NCBI RefSeq assembly: GCF_022095615.2
Contig: NZ_CP155559.1
Span: 2,105,501 to 2,169,500 of the forward strand
Direction: 5' to 3'
Source: Bacillus thuringiensis
GTDB taxonomy: Bacteria; Bacillota; Bacilli; Bacillales; Bacillaceae_G
DNA length: 64,000 nucleotides
Shown: one piece after another, positions 1 through 8,415 of the stretch
Layout of the letters: each line of letters begins with the position of its first letter
Position numbering within the stretch: position 1 is the stretch's first letter
Notes under the pieces: model-generated
Database searches by the model: none
What the model saw: the letters and a program-made list of their open reading frames with translations, nothing else
What the model was told of the DNA's origin: nothing
Translations under genes and position numbers: made by a program

Positions 1-385
1 TTTCTTGTTTAAAAATAGCATCTTCTACATAAATTTGTTCTTTGTCAACAGCAGTACTATGGGATAATACTAAACCGATTGGTGTTTCTATGCCTTTATT
101 TTGAACAATTGTAAAAGGAACATTTTTTTCATTTGCTAATTTAATGTATTTTGATAAATGTGGGTAAGCAATGCCACCATTTAGGAATATTTGTAATGAT
201 TGAGAAGAGCGCATGCTACTAGCTACTTCAGAATATACATTACTTTGCATTACTTGACCGATAGTTAAAGCGACTTCTACACGCTCACGTAATGTAGTTA
301 AATACATATTACGTTCTTCTGGTTTGTTCTGCTTTTGGCCATAAATGCCTTCTTGGAGATAATCTTCCACATTTTTATTTACCAT
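1..385 (-). CDS. yueI: YueI family protein (DUF1694), C-terminus cut by window edge
   Basis: My translation of the minus strand from the ATG at 383-385 gives 128 residues (MVNKNVEDYLQEGIYGQ...) still open at the window edge. It contains the family-like stretch SQSLQIFLNGGIAYPHL and an acidic C-terminal part. An AAAGGTG ribosome binding site lies about 7 nt upstream. The B. subtilis YueI protein is about 130 residues, so only a few C-terminal residues should be missing. The function of the family is unknown and it is probably cytosolic. It is divergent from the histidine kinase gene at 619. Confidence 0.8.
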   Translation of the reverse strand, partial: MVNKNVEDYLQEGIYGQKQNKPEERNMYLTTLRERVEVALTIGQVMQSNVYSEVASSMRSSQSLQIFLNGGIAYPHLSKYIKLANEKNVPFTIVQNKGIETPIGLVLSHSTAVDKEQIYVEDAIFKQE

Positions 386-618
386 ATTTTTCACACCTTT
401 CATTTTCTATTGTACGAAAGAATGAAGCAGGATGCAAAAAAAGTCGCATCGAATATTAAAAAATTTGAATGAAAGGAAGGAAAATAGAATGTATCAATCT
501 AACCAATTCATAAAGACATTAAAAATTTTATCAACACATATTAACAAAATGTGACAATAATCTATTAACGAATCGTACTTTTTGTGTTAATATTCAAAAT
601 ATAAAGGGTGTTCGTCGT
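386..618. promoter_or_regulatory. Divergent intergenic region between yueI and the histidine kinase
   Basis: This AT-rich region of 233 nt must hold the promoters of both divergent genes. I see no unambiguous -35/-10 pair, operator or hairpin. The AAAGGGTG at 603-610 is the likely ribosome binding site of the kinase. Confidence 0.4.
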
Positions 619-1752
619 ATGGAAATGGAGGGAATGGGGGTTTTTCCAATCGATAAGGATATTAAAGAAGTATTTTGTTCGCACTTGAAAAACAACAGGC
701 ACCAATTCGTTGAGAACTGGAAAAACAAAATGATAATTTCCGATAAAGATCCATTTAAACTAGAAGCAGTTCAAAATGGAGAGGATTTATTAGAGTTAAT
801 TATCGAACTTACTATGGAAGAAAAAGATATAGATTATCTTCAGCCATTATGCGAGAAAATTGCTATTGAACGTGCAGGAGCAGATGCGAATATTGGAGAT
901 TTTGTTTATAATGCAAACGTGGGAAGAAATGAGCTTTTTGAAGCGATGTGTGAATTAGAGGTTAGCGCACGTGAATTGAAACCAATTATGGCTCAAATAC
1001 ATACTTGTTTTGACAAATTGATCTATTATACTGTTTTAAAATACTCGGAAATTATATCAAAAAATTTAGAGGAAAAACAGCAATATATTAACGAAACACA
1101 TAAAGAAAGGCTGACGATTTTAGGACAAATGTCAGCTAGTTTTGTACATGAATTTCGTAACCCACTTACTTCCATTATGGGATTCGTCAAATTATTAAAG
1201 GCAGATCATCCTAGTTTATCGTATTTAGATATTATTTCGCATGAATTAGACCAATTAAATTTTCGTATTTCGCAATTTTTACTCGTATCGAAAAAAGAAA
1301 TGTGGACTGAATCAGAACAATTTTGGCTTAATGATTTGTTTCAAGATATTATACAGTTCTTATATCCGAGTTTGGTCAATGCAAATGTTTCGATTGAAAA
1401 GAATTTGCCGTACCCAATTCCGCTTGTTGGTTATCGGAGTGAAGTGAGACAAGTATTTTTAAATATATTAATGAACTCAATTGACGCTCTTGAATCGATA
1501 AAAGAAGAACGAAAAATTATCGTTGATGTGTTTGAAGAAGATCAAGAAATTCGAATTGTAATAAAAAATAATGGACCAATGATTCCAGCTGAAAATGTAG
1601 AAACGATTTTCGAACCATTTGTAACTACTAAAAAGTTAGGAACTGGTATTGGCTTATTTGTATGTAAACAAATTGTAGAAAAACATAATGGGTCCATCAT
1701 GTGTCGTTCAGATAACGAGTGGACAAAATTTCAAATTGTATTTCAAAAATAA
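619..1752 (+). CDS. Sensor histidine kinase, sporulation type (BA2291-like)
   Basis: Autophosphorylating sensor kinase of 377 residues without membrane segments, so probably cytosolic. Residues 1 to about 155 form an all-helical sensor region. The HisKA H-box follows at about 173-200 with HEFRNPLTS, then the HATPase_c domain with the N-box (NILMNSIDAL) and the G-box (GTGIGLFVCK). From gene order and architecture I infer it is the orthologue of B. anthracis BA2291, a kinase feeding the Spo0F-Spo0A phosphorelay whose globin-like sensor domain resembles the plasmid proteins pXO1-118 and pXO2-61. No response regulator gene is adjacent, as expected for an orphan phosphorelay kinase. The ATG at 619 is preceded by AAAGGGTG. 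The orthology is inference; the kinase assignment is secure. Confidence 0.8.
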   Translation: MEMEGMGVFPIDKDIKEVFCSHLKNNRHQFVENWKNKMIISDKDPFKLEAVQNGEDLLELIIELTMEEKDIDYLQPLCEKIAIERAGADANIGDFVYNANVGRNELFEAMCELEVSARELKPIMAQIHTCFDKLIYYTVLKYSEIISKNLEEKQQYINETHKERLTILGQMSASFVHEFRNPLTSIMGFVKLLKADHPSLSYLDIISHELDQLNFRISQFLLVSKKEMWTESEQFWLNDLFQDIIQFLYPSLVNANVSIEKNLPYPIPLVGYRSEVRQVFLNILMNSIDALESIKEERKIIVDVFEEDQEIRIVIKNNGPMIPAENVETIFEPFVTTKKLGTGIGLFVCKQIVEKHNGSIMCRSDNEWTKFQIVFQK

Positions 1753-1788
1753 ACAGTCTACACCAAATGAATGGTGTAGACTGTTTTA
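1751..1788. terminator. Bidirectional terminator
   Basis: A perfect 15-bp stem (1751-1765 with 1772-1786) with a 6-nt loop and flanking A and T tracts sits between the convergent histidine kinase and DUF4397 genes and overlaps both stop codons. Confidence 0.9.
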
Positions 1789-2541
1789 ATTCGTAAGTAT
1801 AACGGCTTCTAATTTAGGATCTTTCGTTGAATAACCTAAAAGTGAAATGGTATAAATGATGTTCGGTTCGACTTTGAAATTCGGTAAAGTTAGCAAGACA
1901 CTTGAATTATCTGCGAGTGAAACTTCAATATCTGCTGTACCAGGGCTAACTTCTAAAAAATCTGTAATTTGTTTAAAGAGTACATTCTCAAATAAATGAT
2001 CTCCACCTTTTAAATCTACATTTACAACAGGGGTATCTGGAGAAAAATGTGCAAAACGTATTTTTGCTTGACCAGCTGGTAAATGTGTATTATCAAGCAT
2101 AGGTTGTAATTGTAGATGATTGTCACTATTTATTGCGACAAAAGTATAAGTGTGATTCCCCATTATTGGTACTAAAGCTGAAAAGATGGGAGTTTCATTT
2201 CCTACAGGAACAATATCTATACGATATTTCCCTTGCACTAATGTTAAATAGGGACTAAATTGTTTAAAAGAAATATTTTTAATAATTTTTTGCCCGTTTA
2301 CTAAAATGTTAACTGCAGGTATATATGAAGCAGAGTGAAAAAACCTTATGTGTGACGGTAAAGCAGCTTCTTGCGAATCTCTTTTTTCATACGCCTGTAC
2401 AAGTTTTGTAAGCGTATCGTAATATTTCATATATAGTTCTACATATTTTTTCGGATTATTAAATTGATAGTAACGAGCGAGCTGTTCGTAACGTGCAGCT
2501 TCTTGTCCATATTTTTCGATTTCAGATTGAGACATGAACAT
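1786..2541 (-). CDS. DUF4397 domain protein
   Basis: A protein of 251 residues. Residues 1-60 are helical and rich in Tyr, Glu and Lys, with no signal peptide. Two related beta-rich units follow, beginning IRFFHSASYIPAVNILVNG (about 66) and IRFAHFSPDTPVVNVDLKG (about 162), the repeat signature of the DUF4397 family. Family members are often surface or spore associated, but the function is unknown. AGGAGG lies a few bases before the ATG (start codon ends at 2541). Monocistronic, facing the kinase across a shared terminator. Confidence 0.75.
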   Translation of the reverse strand: MFMSQSEIEKYGQEAARYEQLARYYQFNNPKKYVELYMKYYDTLTKLVQAYEKRDSQEAALPSHIRFFHSASYIPAVNILVNGQKIIKNISFKQFSPYLTLVQGKYRIDIVPVGNETPIFSALVPIMGNHTYTFVAINSDNHLQLQPMLDNTHLPAGQAKIRFAHFSPDTPVVNVDLKGGDHLFENVLFKQITDFLEVSPGTADIEVSLADNSSVLLTLPNFKVEPNIIYTISLLGYSTKDPKLEAVILTN

Positions 2542-2800
2542 TCCTCCTTTGTCATCATTAAAACTATATGCAAAGTAAGAAAGAGGTTATGCGAAAAAAT
2601 TGTTTTTTGAAGGAGAAAAGTTGAAAATTAATAAGAAGTAGGGCTTACGGATAAGTGTAGTTTAGGTGAAAGAGGGCTATAATTTTCTAGAGTATATAGC
2701 AATATATCATCTATGTTTGGTGATGATGTACTGATTACAATGTATATTTCGAAATAAAAAACCTTAAGAGCGTATCAAGTGACATATCGAAAACATGTCC

Positions 2801-2830
2801 AAAAATCCTTAGGAAACTAGGGATTTTTTT
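2801..2830 (+). terminator. Orphan terminator-like hairpin
   Basis: AAATCCTTAG and CTAGGGATTT form a stem followed by a run of T. No coding region of useful length lies upstream on this strand. Confidence 0.55.
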
Positions 2831-3067
2831 AATAATGGGCAAATACACATACAAAGTGATAATTGTCCTACATAAATTATAAAGGAAAGGTAGTTTAAAT
2901 ATAAGGAAAGGAATGGAATATTGGGATGGGGATATCCCGAAAGGAATTGTGAATGGAGTTATGGACGATTTTGTGCTTTAGGATGTAGGATGAATTTTGA
3001 ATTTGTAACATTATTTTTTCTATTTACGTTAGCAAGGGGAAGTATTAACCAATAAAAGAGCGTCGTG

Positions 3068-3106
3068 CCGAACTGATTAATGCGGTTAATCGGTTCTTTT
3101 TTTATT
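3068..3106 (+). terminator. Orphan intrinsic terminator
   Basis: An 11-bp stem (GAACTGATTAA with TTAATCGGTTC, one G-T pair) with a 4-nt loop and seven or more T. No gene lies immediately upstream, so it may end a small RNA or be a relic. Confidence 0.65.
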
Positions 3107-3538
3107 GTATAAAACGGAGGAGAATGTATGTGAAATATTGGTTTCTATAAAAATAATTGCTATGCATTTAGTAGGATTAATTGTCGATATTTGTTTGAAA
3201 ATATGCAATATAAAGTAGGAGAATAGGAAGGAGTTTAAAGGGAGTTTCGTCGAAGTTTACACAATGTCGGCAATTGAGGGAAGCTGATATTATGTTAAGA
3301 AAATATGTAGTGAAGCGTTTATTTTATATAAAGGAGGGGTATTTGAGCGTATAGATAAGGGTTGGTCTTCGTTTTAAGTTCTGAATTTTCTGTTTTTAAA
3401 AATGATATTTAGCACTCATTTGTATATTTTATAATAGTTTTTTGATAAAATCACTGCTTTCGCAGAGGGTTCTTTTTTATGAAAGAAACGTCAATTTTCT
3501 TCATATATATATACAAATTGGAGAAATGGGGGAGCGCT

Positions 3539-4849
3539 ATGCGCGATTACTTAATTAAACCACTTGTTGGTCAGCCGTATCCAATGATTTCACATGGAAA
3601 AGGTGTGTATTTGTATGATCAAAACGGAAATAAATATTTTGATGGCTCATCAGGGGCAATTACGGCAGGTATTGGGCATGGCGTAAAGGAGATTGCAGAT
3701 GTTATAAAAAAGCAAGCAGAGGAGATTGCTTTCGTTTATAGATCACAGTTTACGAGTGAACCAGCTGAAAAATTAGCGAAGAAATTAAGCGATTTAAGTG
3801 TAGGAGATTTGAACTGGAGCTTTTTTGTGAATAGTGGTACGGAAGCAAATGAAACAGCTATGAAAATTGCAATCCAGCATTTTCAAGAGCGAGGTATTCA
3901 AGGGAAGCATAAAATTTTGTCACGATGGATGAGTTATCACGGTATTACGATGGGAGCCTTATCAATGTCTGGGCATCCACTGCGCAGACAACGTTTCGTG
4001 TCAATTTTAGAAGATTATCCAACTATTCCAGCTCCATATTGTTTTAGATGTCCGGTGCAAAAGGTATATCCAACTTGTCAGCTTGCTTGTGCAACTGAAC
4101 TAGAAAGGTCAATTGAAAGAATTGGTGCAGAACACATCGCAGCTTTTATCGCTGAACCGATTATCGGGGCAGCTGGAGGCGCAGTCGTTCCGCCGAAAGA
4201 ATATTATAAAGTCATTAAAGATATTTGTAGTCATTACGATATTTTATTTATTGCTGATGAAGTAATGACAGGGCTTGGGCGTACTGGCGCATGGTTTGCG
4301 ATGGAGCATTGGGGGGTAGAACCGGATATTATGACTCTTGGTAAAGGTTTAGGAGCTGGATATACACCGATGGCAGCGACGATTGTAAGTGACCGTGTTA
4401 TGGAGCCGATATTACGTGGGTCGCGTTCTGTAATGAGTGGGCATACGTTAAGTGCAAATCCATTATCTGCAGCAACAGCTCTAGCTGTGATTGAATATAT
4501 GGAGAAACATAATCTACCTGAAAAAACAGCAGAAAAGGGAGAGTATTTAATAAAAGGACTACAGAAAGTTCAGCAACAATCGACAATCATTGCTGATGTG
4601 CGCGGAAAAGGGTTGCTGATTGGAGTAGAATTGCAACCGTTTACAAAAGCGTCAGAACTTATTTCGGTTGCAGCTAAAAATGGTCTTCTTTTATACCAAG
4701 CTGTTTCAGGGCAAGCAGGAAAAGAAGATAGTGCACTGCTTGTGGCACCGCCAATGACAACTACATATTCCGAGTTAGATGAATTACTTTCAATCTTTGC
4801 AAAAAGTGTAGAAGAAATGATGCAAAAAGGAGGGCATAGTATCGCATGA
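3539..4849 (+). CDS. yodT: Class III aminotransferase, lysine catabolism (YodT)
   Basis: PLP-dependent class III aminotransferase of 436 residues, cytosolic. Visible motifs are the small-substrate pocket GSSGAITAGIGH, FIADEVMTGLGRTG around the PLP aspartate, and MTLGKGLGAGY with the Schiff-base lysine. The frame is open from 3479, but I choose the ATG at 3539 because a GGGGGAG ribosome binding site lies just before it and homologues begin near MRDYLIKPL. It is first in the run yodT-yodS-yodR-yodQ-ablB, overlapping yodS by 4 nt. In B. subtilis the same set flanks kamA. The role inferred is transamination of a beta-lysine-derived intermediate. The aminotransferase call is firm; the exact substrate is inference. 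Confidence 0.85.
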   Translation: MRDYLIKPLVGQPYPMISHGKGVYLYDQNGNKYFDGSSGAITAGIGHGVKEIADVIKKQAEEIAFVYRSQFTSEPAEKLAKKLSDLSVGDLNWSFFVNSGTEANETAMKIAIQHFQERGIQGKHKILSRWMSYHGITMGALSMSGHPLRRQRFVSILEDYPTIPAPYCFRCPVQKVYPTCQLACATELERSIERIGAEHIAAFIAEPIIGAAGGAVVPPKEYYKVIKDICSHYDILFIADEVMTGLGRTGAWFAMEHWGVEPDIMTLGKGLGAGYTPMAATIVSDRVMEPILRGSRSVMSGHTLSANPLSAATALAVIEYMEKHNLPEKTAEKGEYLIKGLQKVQQQSTIIADVRGKGLLIGVELQPFTKASELISVAAKNGLLLYQAVSGQAGKEDSALLVAPPMTTTYSELDELLSIFAKSVEEMMQKGGHSIA

Positions 4850-5544
4850 CAACTATTACGAATACATTCGGTAAATTAAAAGAGATAGAGGAAGTAATTT
4901 CTTTGTTCCACGATGATATGACATTAATGTTTGGGGGATTTGGGGGGATTGGATCCCCTCCATCTTTAATACAGGCGATTTTAGAAAAAGGAGTTACAAA
5001 TTTAAATTTAATAGGAAATGACACGGGATTTCCTGATGTAGGAATCGGTCGTCTTGTTACGAATGAAAGAGTAAAATCATTAATTACTTCACATATTGGT
5101 TCAAATCCAAATGCAGGAAGACAGCTAAACGAAGGAAGGTTACAAATCGAGTTTTCTCCTCAAGGAACATTAGCAGAGCGTATTCGCGCTGGTGGTGTAG
5201 GACTTGGAGGCGTATTAGTTGATGTAGGTGTTGATACGATTGTAGAAGAGGGAAAGCGTACAGTTGAAATGAATGGTAAGACGTATTTAGTTGAAACAGC
5301 ATTAACTGCTGAGGTTGCGATTGTATATGCGAAAAAAGCGGATCCATTTGGTAATCTTGTGTTTGATAAAAGCGCTCGTAACATGAATCCTCACGTAGCT
5401 ATGGCAGGGGATATAACGATTGTAGAAGCAGAAGAAATCGTCCCACTTGGGAGTTTAGATCCAGAAGAAATTGTTGTCCCAGGAGTATTTGTAAATTATA
5501 TCGTACCGTCGGAAGGAGTGAATTGGAAATGGGTATGGGCGTAG
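4846..5544 (+). CDS. yodS: 3-oxoacid CoA-transferase subunit A (YodS)
   Basis: Alpha subunit of a family I CoA-transferase, 232 residues. The family glycine-rich motif appears near the start as GGFGGIGSPPSLI and the subunit ends with a typical IVPGVFVNYIV stretch. It pairs with YodR, encoded next with a short overlap, to form the heteromeric enzyme that moves CoA from a donor acyl-CoA to a beta-keto acid. In this locus the acceptor is probably a keto acid derived from beta-lysine; that is inference. The start ATG overlaps the yodT stop (ATGA), so translation is likely coupled. Confidence 0.85.
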   Translation: MTTITNTFGKLKEIEEVISLFHDDMTLMFGGFGGIGSPPSLIQAILEKGVTNLNLIGNDTGFPDVGIGRLVTNERVKSLITSHIGSNPNAGRQLNEGRLQIEFSPQGTLAERIRAGGVGLGGVLVDVGVDTIVEEGKRTVEMNGKTYLVETALTAEVAIVYAKKADPFGNLVFDKSARNMNPHVAMAGDITIVEAEEIVPLGSLDPEEIVVPGVFVNYIVPSEGVNWKWVWA

Positions 5545-6191
5545 AAGTGAGAGATAAGATTGCTAGGCGCGCGGCGAAAGAAATACAAAATGGTATGATT
5601 GTAAATTTAGGTATTGGTATACCATCGCTTGTACCGAATCATCTTCCTGACGATATAAACGTTATGTTTCATGCGGAAAATGGAATTGTAGGTATGGGAC
5701 CTACGCCAAGAAAAGGGAATGAAGACGAAAATTTATGTAACGCAGCAGGTTTACCGACTTCTCTTATTACAGGAGCGAGTTATTTTGATAGTTGCACAGC
5801 GTTTGGAATGATTCGAAAAGGTTTATTAGACATAACGATTCTTGGTTCATTACAAGTAAGTGAGAATGGTGATTTAGCGAACTGGATTGTACCAGGAAAA
5901 CGCGTTCCAGGAATTGGGGGAGCGATGGATTTGGCACAAAAAGCGAAGCGGGTCGTTGTTGTGATGAATCATGTCGATAAATACGGAAATGCAAAAATTG
6001 TTTCGGAGTGTACATTACCATTAACTTCAAAGAAATGTGTAGATTTAATTATTACGGATATGGCAGTTATGGAAGTGACGCAGGGTGGACTCGTTTTACA
6101 AGAATTAATGAGCCCATACACAGTGGAAGATATAAAACAACATACAGAAGCTGATTTTAAAATTGGCTCTAACTTACTAGTAATCGAATGA
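5529..6191 (+). CDS. yodR: 3-oxoacid CoA-transferase subunit B (YodR)
   Basis: Beta subunit of the CoA-transferase, 220 residues from the ATG at 5529. The catalytic glutamate lies in HAENGIVGMGP, the conserved (S/A)ENG motif of family I beta subunits, preceded by NLGIGIPSLVPN. The frame is open from a TTG at 5523, but GGAAGGAG at 5511-5518 fits the ATG better. It overlaps yodS by 16 nt and is followed 15 nt later by yodQ, so all are one transcription unit. Confidence 0.85.
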   Translation: MGMGVEVRDKIARRAAKEIQNGMIVNLGIGIPSLVPNHLPDDINVMFHAENGIVGMGPTPRKGNEDENLCNAAGLPTSLITGASYFDSCTAFGMIRKGLLDITILGSLQVSENGDLANWIVPGKRVPGIGGAMDLAQKAKRVVVVMNHVDKYGNAKIVSECTLPLTSKKCVDLIITDMAVMEVTQGGLVLQELMSPYTVEDIKQHTEADFKIGSNLLVIE

Positions 6192-6206
6192 GGGGAGATG
6201 GAATAT

Positions 6207-7475
6207 ATGGAGCAATTAAAAAAGAAAATTTGTGATTATATCGAGAGTCATGAAGAGGAAAGCGTAAAATTTTTAAAACGATTAATTCAAGAAAAAAGCG
6301 TATCTGGTGATGAAAGTGGTGCGCAGGCAATTGTGATTGAAAAATTACGTGAGCTAGGTTTAGATCTTGATATTTGGGAACCTTCATTTTCTAAAATGAA
6401 AGATCATCCTTATTTTGTATCACCACGTACAAGTTTTTCAGATAGCTCGAACATAGTGGCAACTTTAAAAGGAAGTGGCGACGGGAAATCTATGATATTA
6501 AATGGGCATATTGATGTCGTACCAGAAGGAGATGTGAATCAGTGGGACCATCACCCTTATAGCGGTGAGCAAATAGGGAATCGTATATATGGTCGTGGAA
6601 CAACGGATATGAAAGGTGGCAATGTCGCACTGATGCTTGCGATGGAAGCCATTATTGAATCTGGTATTGAATTAAAAGGAGATATTTATTTTCAAAGTGT
6701 AATTGAAGAAGAAAGCGGCGGGGCAGGAACATTGGCGACTATATTACGAGGATATAAAGCAGATGGTGTCATTATTCCAGAACCGACAAATATGAAGTTT
6801 TTCCCGAAACAACAAGGGTCCATGTGGTTTCGTCTACATGTGAAAGGAAAAGCAGCACACGGTGGTACACGTTATGAAGGAGTAAGTGCAATTGAAAAAA
6901 GCATGTTTGTTGTAGATCATTTGAGAAAATTGGAAGAGAAGAGAAATGACCGAATTACAGACCCGTTATTTAAAGGAATCCCGATTCCAATTCCAATTAA
7001 TATTGGGAAAATTGAAGGCGGGAGCTGGCCAAGTTCTGTTCCTGATTCGTTAATTTTAGAAGGAAGATGTGGTATTGCGCCGAATGAGACTATAGAGGCA
7101 GCAAAAGAAGAGTTCGAGAATTGGATCGCTGAATTAAATAATGTGGACAATTGGTTTGTTGAAAATCCCGTAGAAGTAGAATGGTTTGGAGCGAGATGGG
7201 TTCCTGGTGAACTAGAAGAAAATCATGAGTTAATTACGACACTCGAGCATAACTTTGTTGAAATCGAAGGGAACAAACCAATTATTGAAGCATCTCCGTG
7301 GGGGACTGATGGAGGTTTATTTACACAAATCGCAGGTGTACCAACGATAGTATTTGGTCCAGGAGAGACGAAAGTAGCACATTATCCAAACGAATATATA
7401 GAAATTGATAAAATGATAGCTGCCGCAAAAATTATTGCATGCACATTACTAGATTGGTGTGAGGTGAAAAAATGA
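6207..7475 (+). CDS. yodQ: M20 family deacylase/peptidase (YodQ)
   Basis: Metal-dependent hydrolase of the M20/ArgE/DapE family, 422 residues from 6207. Metal ligands are visible in NGHIDVVPEGD (His, Asp), GRGTTDMKGG (Asp) and the catalytic pair EEESGGAGT; a dimerisation domain follows at about 200-310. An ATG at 6198 is in frame but sits directly on the AGGGGAG ribosome binding site, so 6207 at 9-nt spacing is more likely. Next to the acetyltransferase AblB and a CoA-transferase, it probably removes an acyl group from an N-acetylated beta-lysine derivative. The ligands are seen; the substrate is inferred. Confidence 0.82.
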   Translation: MEQLKKKICDYIESHEEESVKFLKRLIQEKSVSGDESGAQAIVIEKLRELGLDLDIWEPSFSKMKDHPYFVSPRTSFSDSSNIVATLKGSGDGKSMILNGHIDVVPEGDVNQWDHHPYSGEQIGNRIYGRGTTDMKGGNVALMLAMEAIIESGIELKGDIYFQSVIEEESGGAGTLATILRGYKADGVIIPEPTNMKFFPKQQGSMWFRLHVKGKAAHGGTRYEGVSAIEKSMFVVDHLRKLEEKRNDRITDPLFKGIPIPIPINIGKIEGGSWPSSVPDSLILEGRCGIAPNETIEAAKEEFENWIAELNNVDNWFVENPVEVEWFGARWVPGELEENHELITTLEHNFVEIEGNKPIIEASPWGTDGGLFTQIAGVPTIVFGPGETKVAHYPNEYIEIDKMIAAAKIIACTLLDWCEVKK

Positions 7476-8317
7476 AATACTATGAATCTTTTAGAGAACA
7501 GACGAATGGCTATACAGTAGAAGGCGTTTTAGATTATTTTAATAAACGTATTCGAGTAGACCACTACACAGGGAATATTGAGAGGATTATCCAAACAATT
7601 GACGAATTAGCAGAGAAACATTCTTTCACTAAATGTATTATTAAAGGAAAGGGAGAGCATGTTTCTACATGGCTCTCTTTCGGTTTTTTATTTGAAGCAA
7701 CAATACCGCATTATTTTCAAGGTCACGATGCATACTTCTTCGTGAAATTTATTAATGATGAAAGACGAAATAGTATTCATTGGACTGAGGAAGATACTAT
7801 TTTAAGCGGTGTTAAAGCAAAAGAAGTAAAGGGAAACATAGTCCCAGAGAAATTTCTATTAAGAAAAGCGACAGAAGAGGATGCGGAAGAATTAGCAGCT
7901 GTCTTTGGAAAAGTATTTGAAGTGTATCCGACACCTTTAAACGAAGCGAGTTATGTAAAACAAACGATGAAGGAAGACGATACAATATACTATGTGTACG
8001 AATTCGAGGGGAAAATAATTAGTACAGCATCTGCAGAAATGAATATAAAAGAAGGAAATGCAGAATTAACGAATTGTGCTACTTTACCCGAATATCGTAA
8101 GCATGGGTTTATGAAAAGTTTACTAATTAAGTTAGAAGAAGAACTGCAAGAAAAATCGATTTTCTGCTCCTATACAATTGCTCGATCGCTTTCTTTCGGA
8201 ATGAATGCGGTCTTTCATCAGTTAGGTTATACGTATACAGGAAGACTGGCGAACAATTGCTACATTTTCGATAAGTTGGAAGATATGAATATATGGGTGA
8301 AAGATTTGTCTAAATAG
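7472..8317 (+). CDS. ablB: Putative beta-lysine N-acetyltransferase (AblB/YodP)
   Basis: GNAT-family acetyltransferase of 281 residues. The N-terminal half is the AblB-specific extension (IIKGKGEHVSTWLSFGF). The GNAT acetyl-CoA region is in the second half (ELTNCATLPEYRKHGFMKSL), with the family-typical YTIARSLSFGMN. AblB enzymes acetylate the epsilon amino group of beta-lysine made by KamA (AblA); in archaea this makes an osmolyte, while in Bacillus the locus looks catabolic. The ATG overlaps the yodQ stop by 4 nt. A strong hairpin follows before kamR. Confidence 0.85.
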   Translation: MKYYESFREQTNGYTVEGVLDYFNKRIRVDHYTGNIERIIQTIDELAEKHSFTKCIIKGKGEHVSTWLSFGFLFEATIPHYFQGHDAYFFVKFINDERRNSIHWTEEDTILSGVKAKEVKGNIVPEKFLLRKATEEDAEELAAVFGKVFEVYPTPLNEASYVKQTMKEDDTIYYVYEFEGKIISTASAEMNIKEGNAELTNCATLPEYRKHGFMKSLLIKLEEELQEKSIFCSYTIARSLSFGMNAVFHQLGYTYTGRLANNCYIFDKLEDMNIWVKDLSK

Positions 8318-8368
8318 TACAGTATAAAAATAGAACGGAATCGTCATGCTTATAATCGCACATAGATA

Positions 8369-8406
8369 TGCCGAAAATCCGGCATGTGATTGCTGGATTT
8401 TCGGCA
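8369..8406 (+). terminator. Strong hairpin between ablB and kamR
   Basis: A perfect 12-bp stem (8369-8380 with 8395-8406, arm TGCCGAAAATCC) with a 14-nt loop, followed by only AAAAGGGG. It may terminate or attenuate the yodTSRQ-ablB transcript. It lies only 10 nt before the kamR start and could affect kamR translation. Confidence 0.6.
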
Positions 8407-8415
8407 AAAGGGGGG

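Larger units (their letters stand above)
2542..3538. other. Long intergenic region with two orphan terminators
   Basis: Nearly 1 kb without a convincing gene. Two intrinsic-terminator-like hairpins (2801-2830 and 3068-3106) are not preceded by any sizeable reading frame, suggesting decayed genes or short RNAs. A 22-codon frame at 2913-2981 has a poorly spaced ribosome binding site. The last 150 nt must contain the promoter of the yodT operon, but I could not assign a -10/-35 or -24/-12 pair there with confidence. Confidence 0.5.

Noticed and set aside
8368..8415. Upstream start for KamR at 8368
   Set aside because: The extra codons lie inside the hairpin and no ribosome binding site precedes them.
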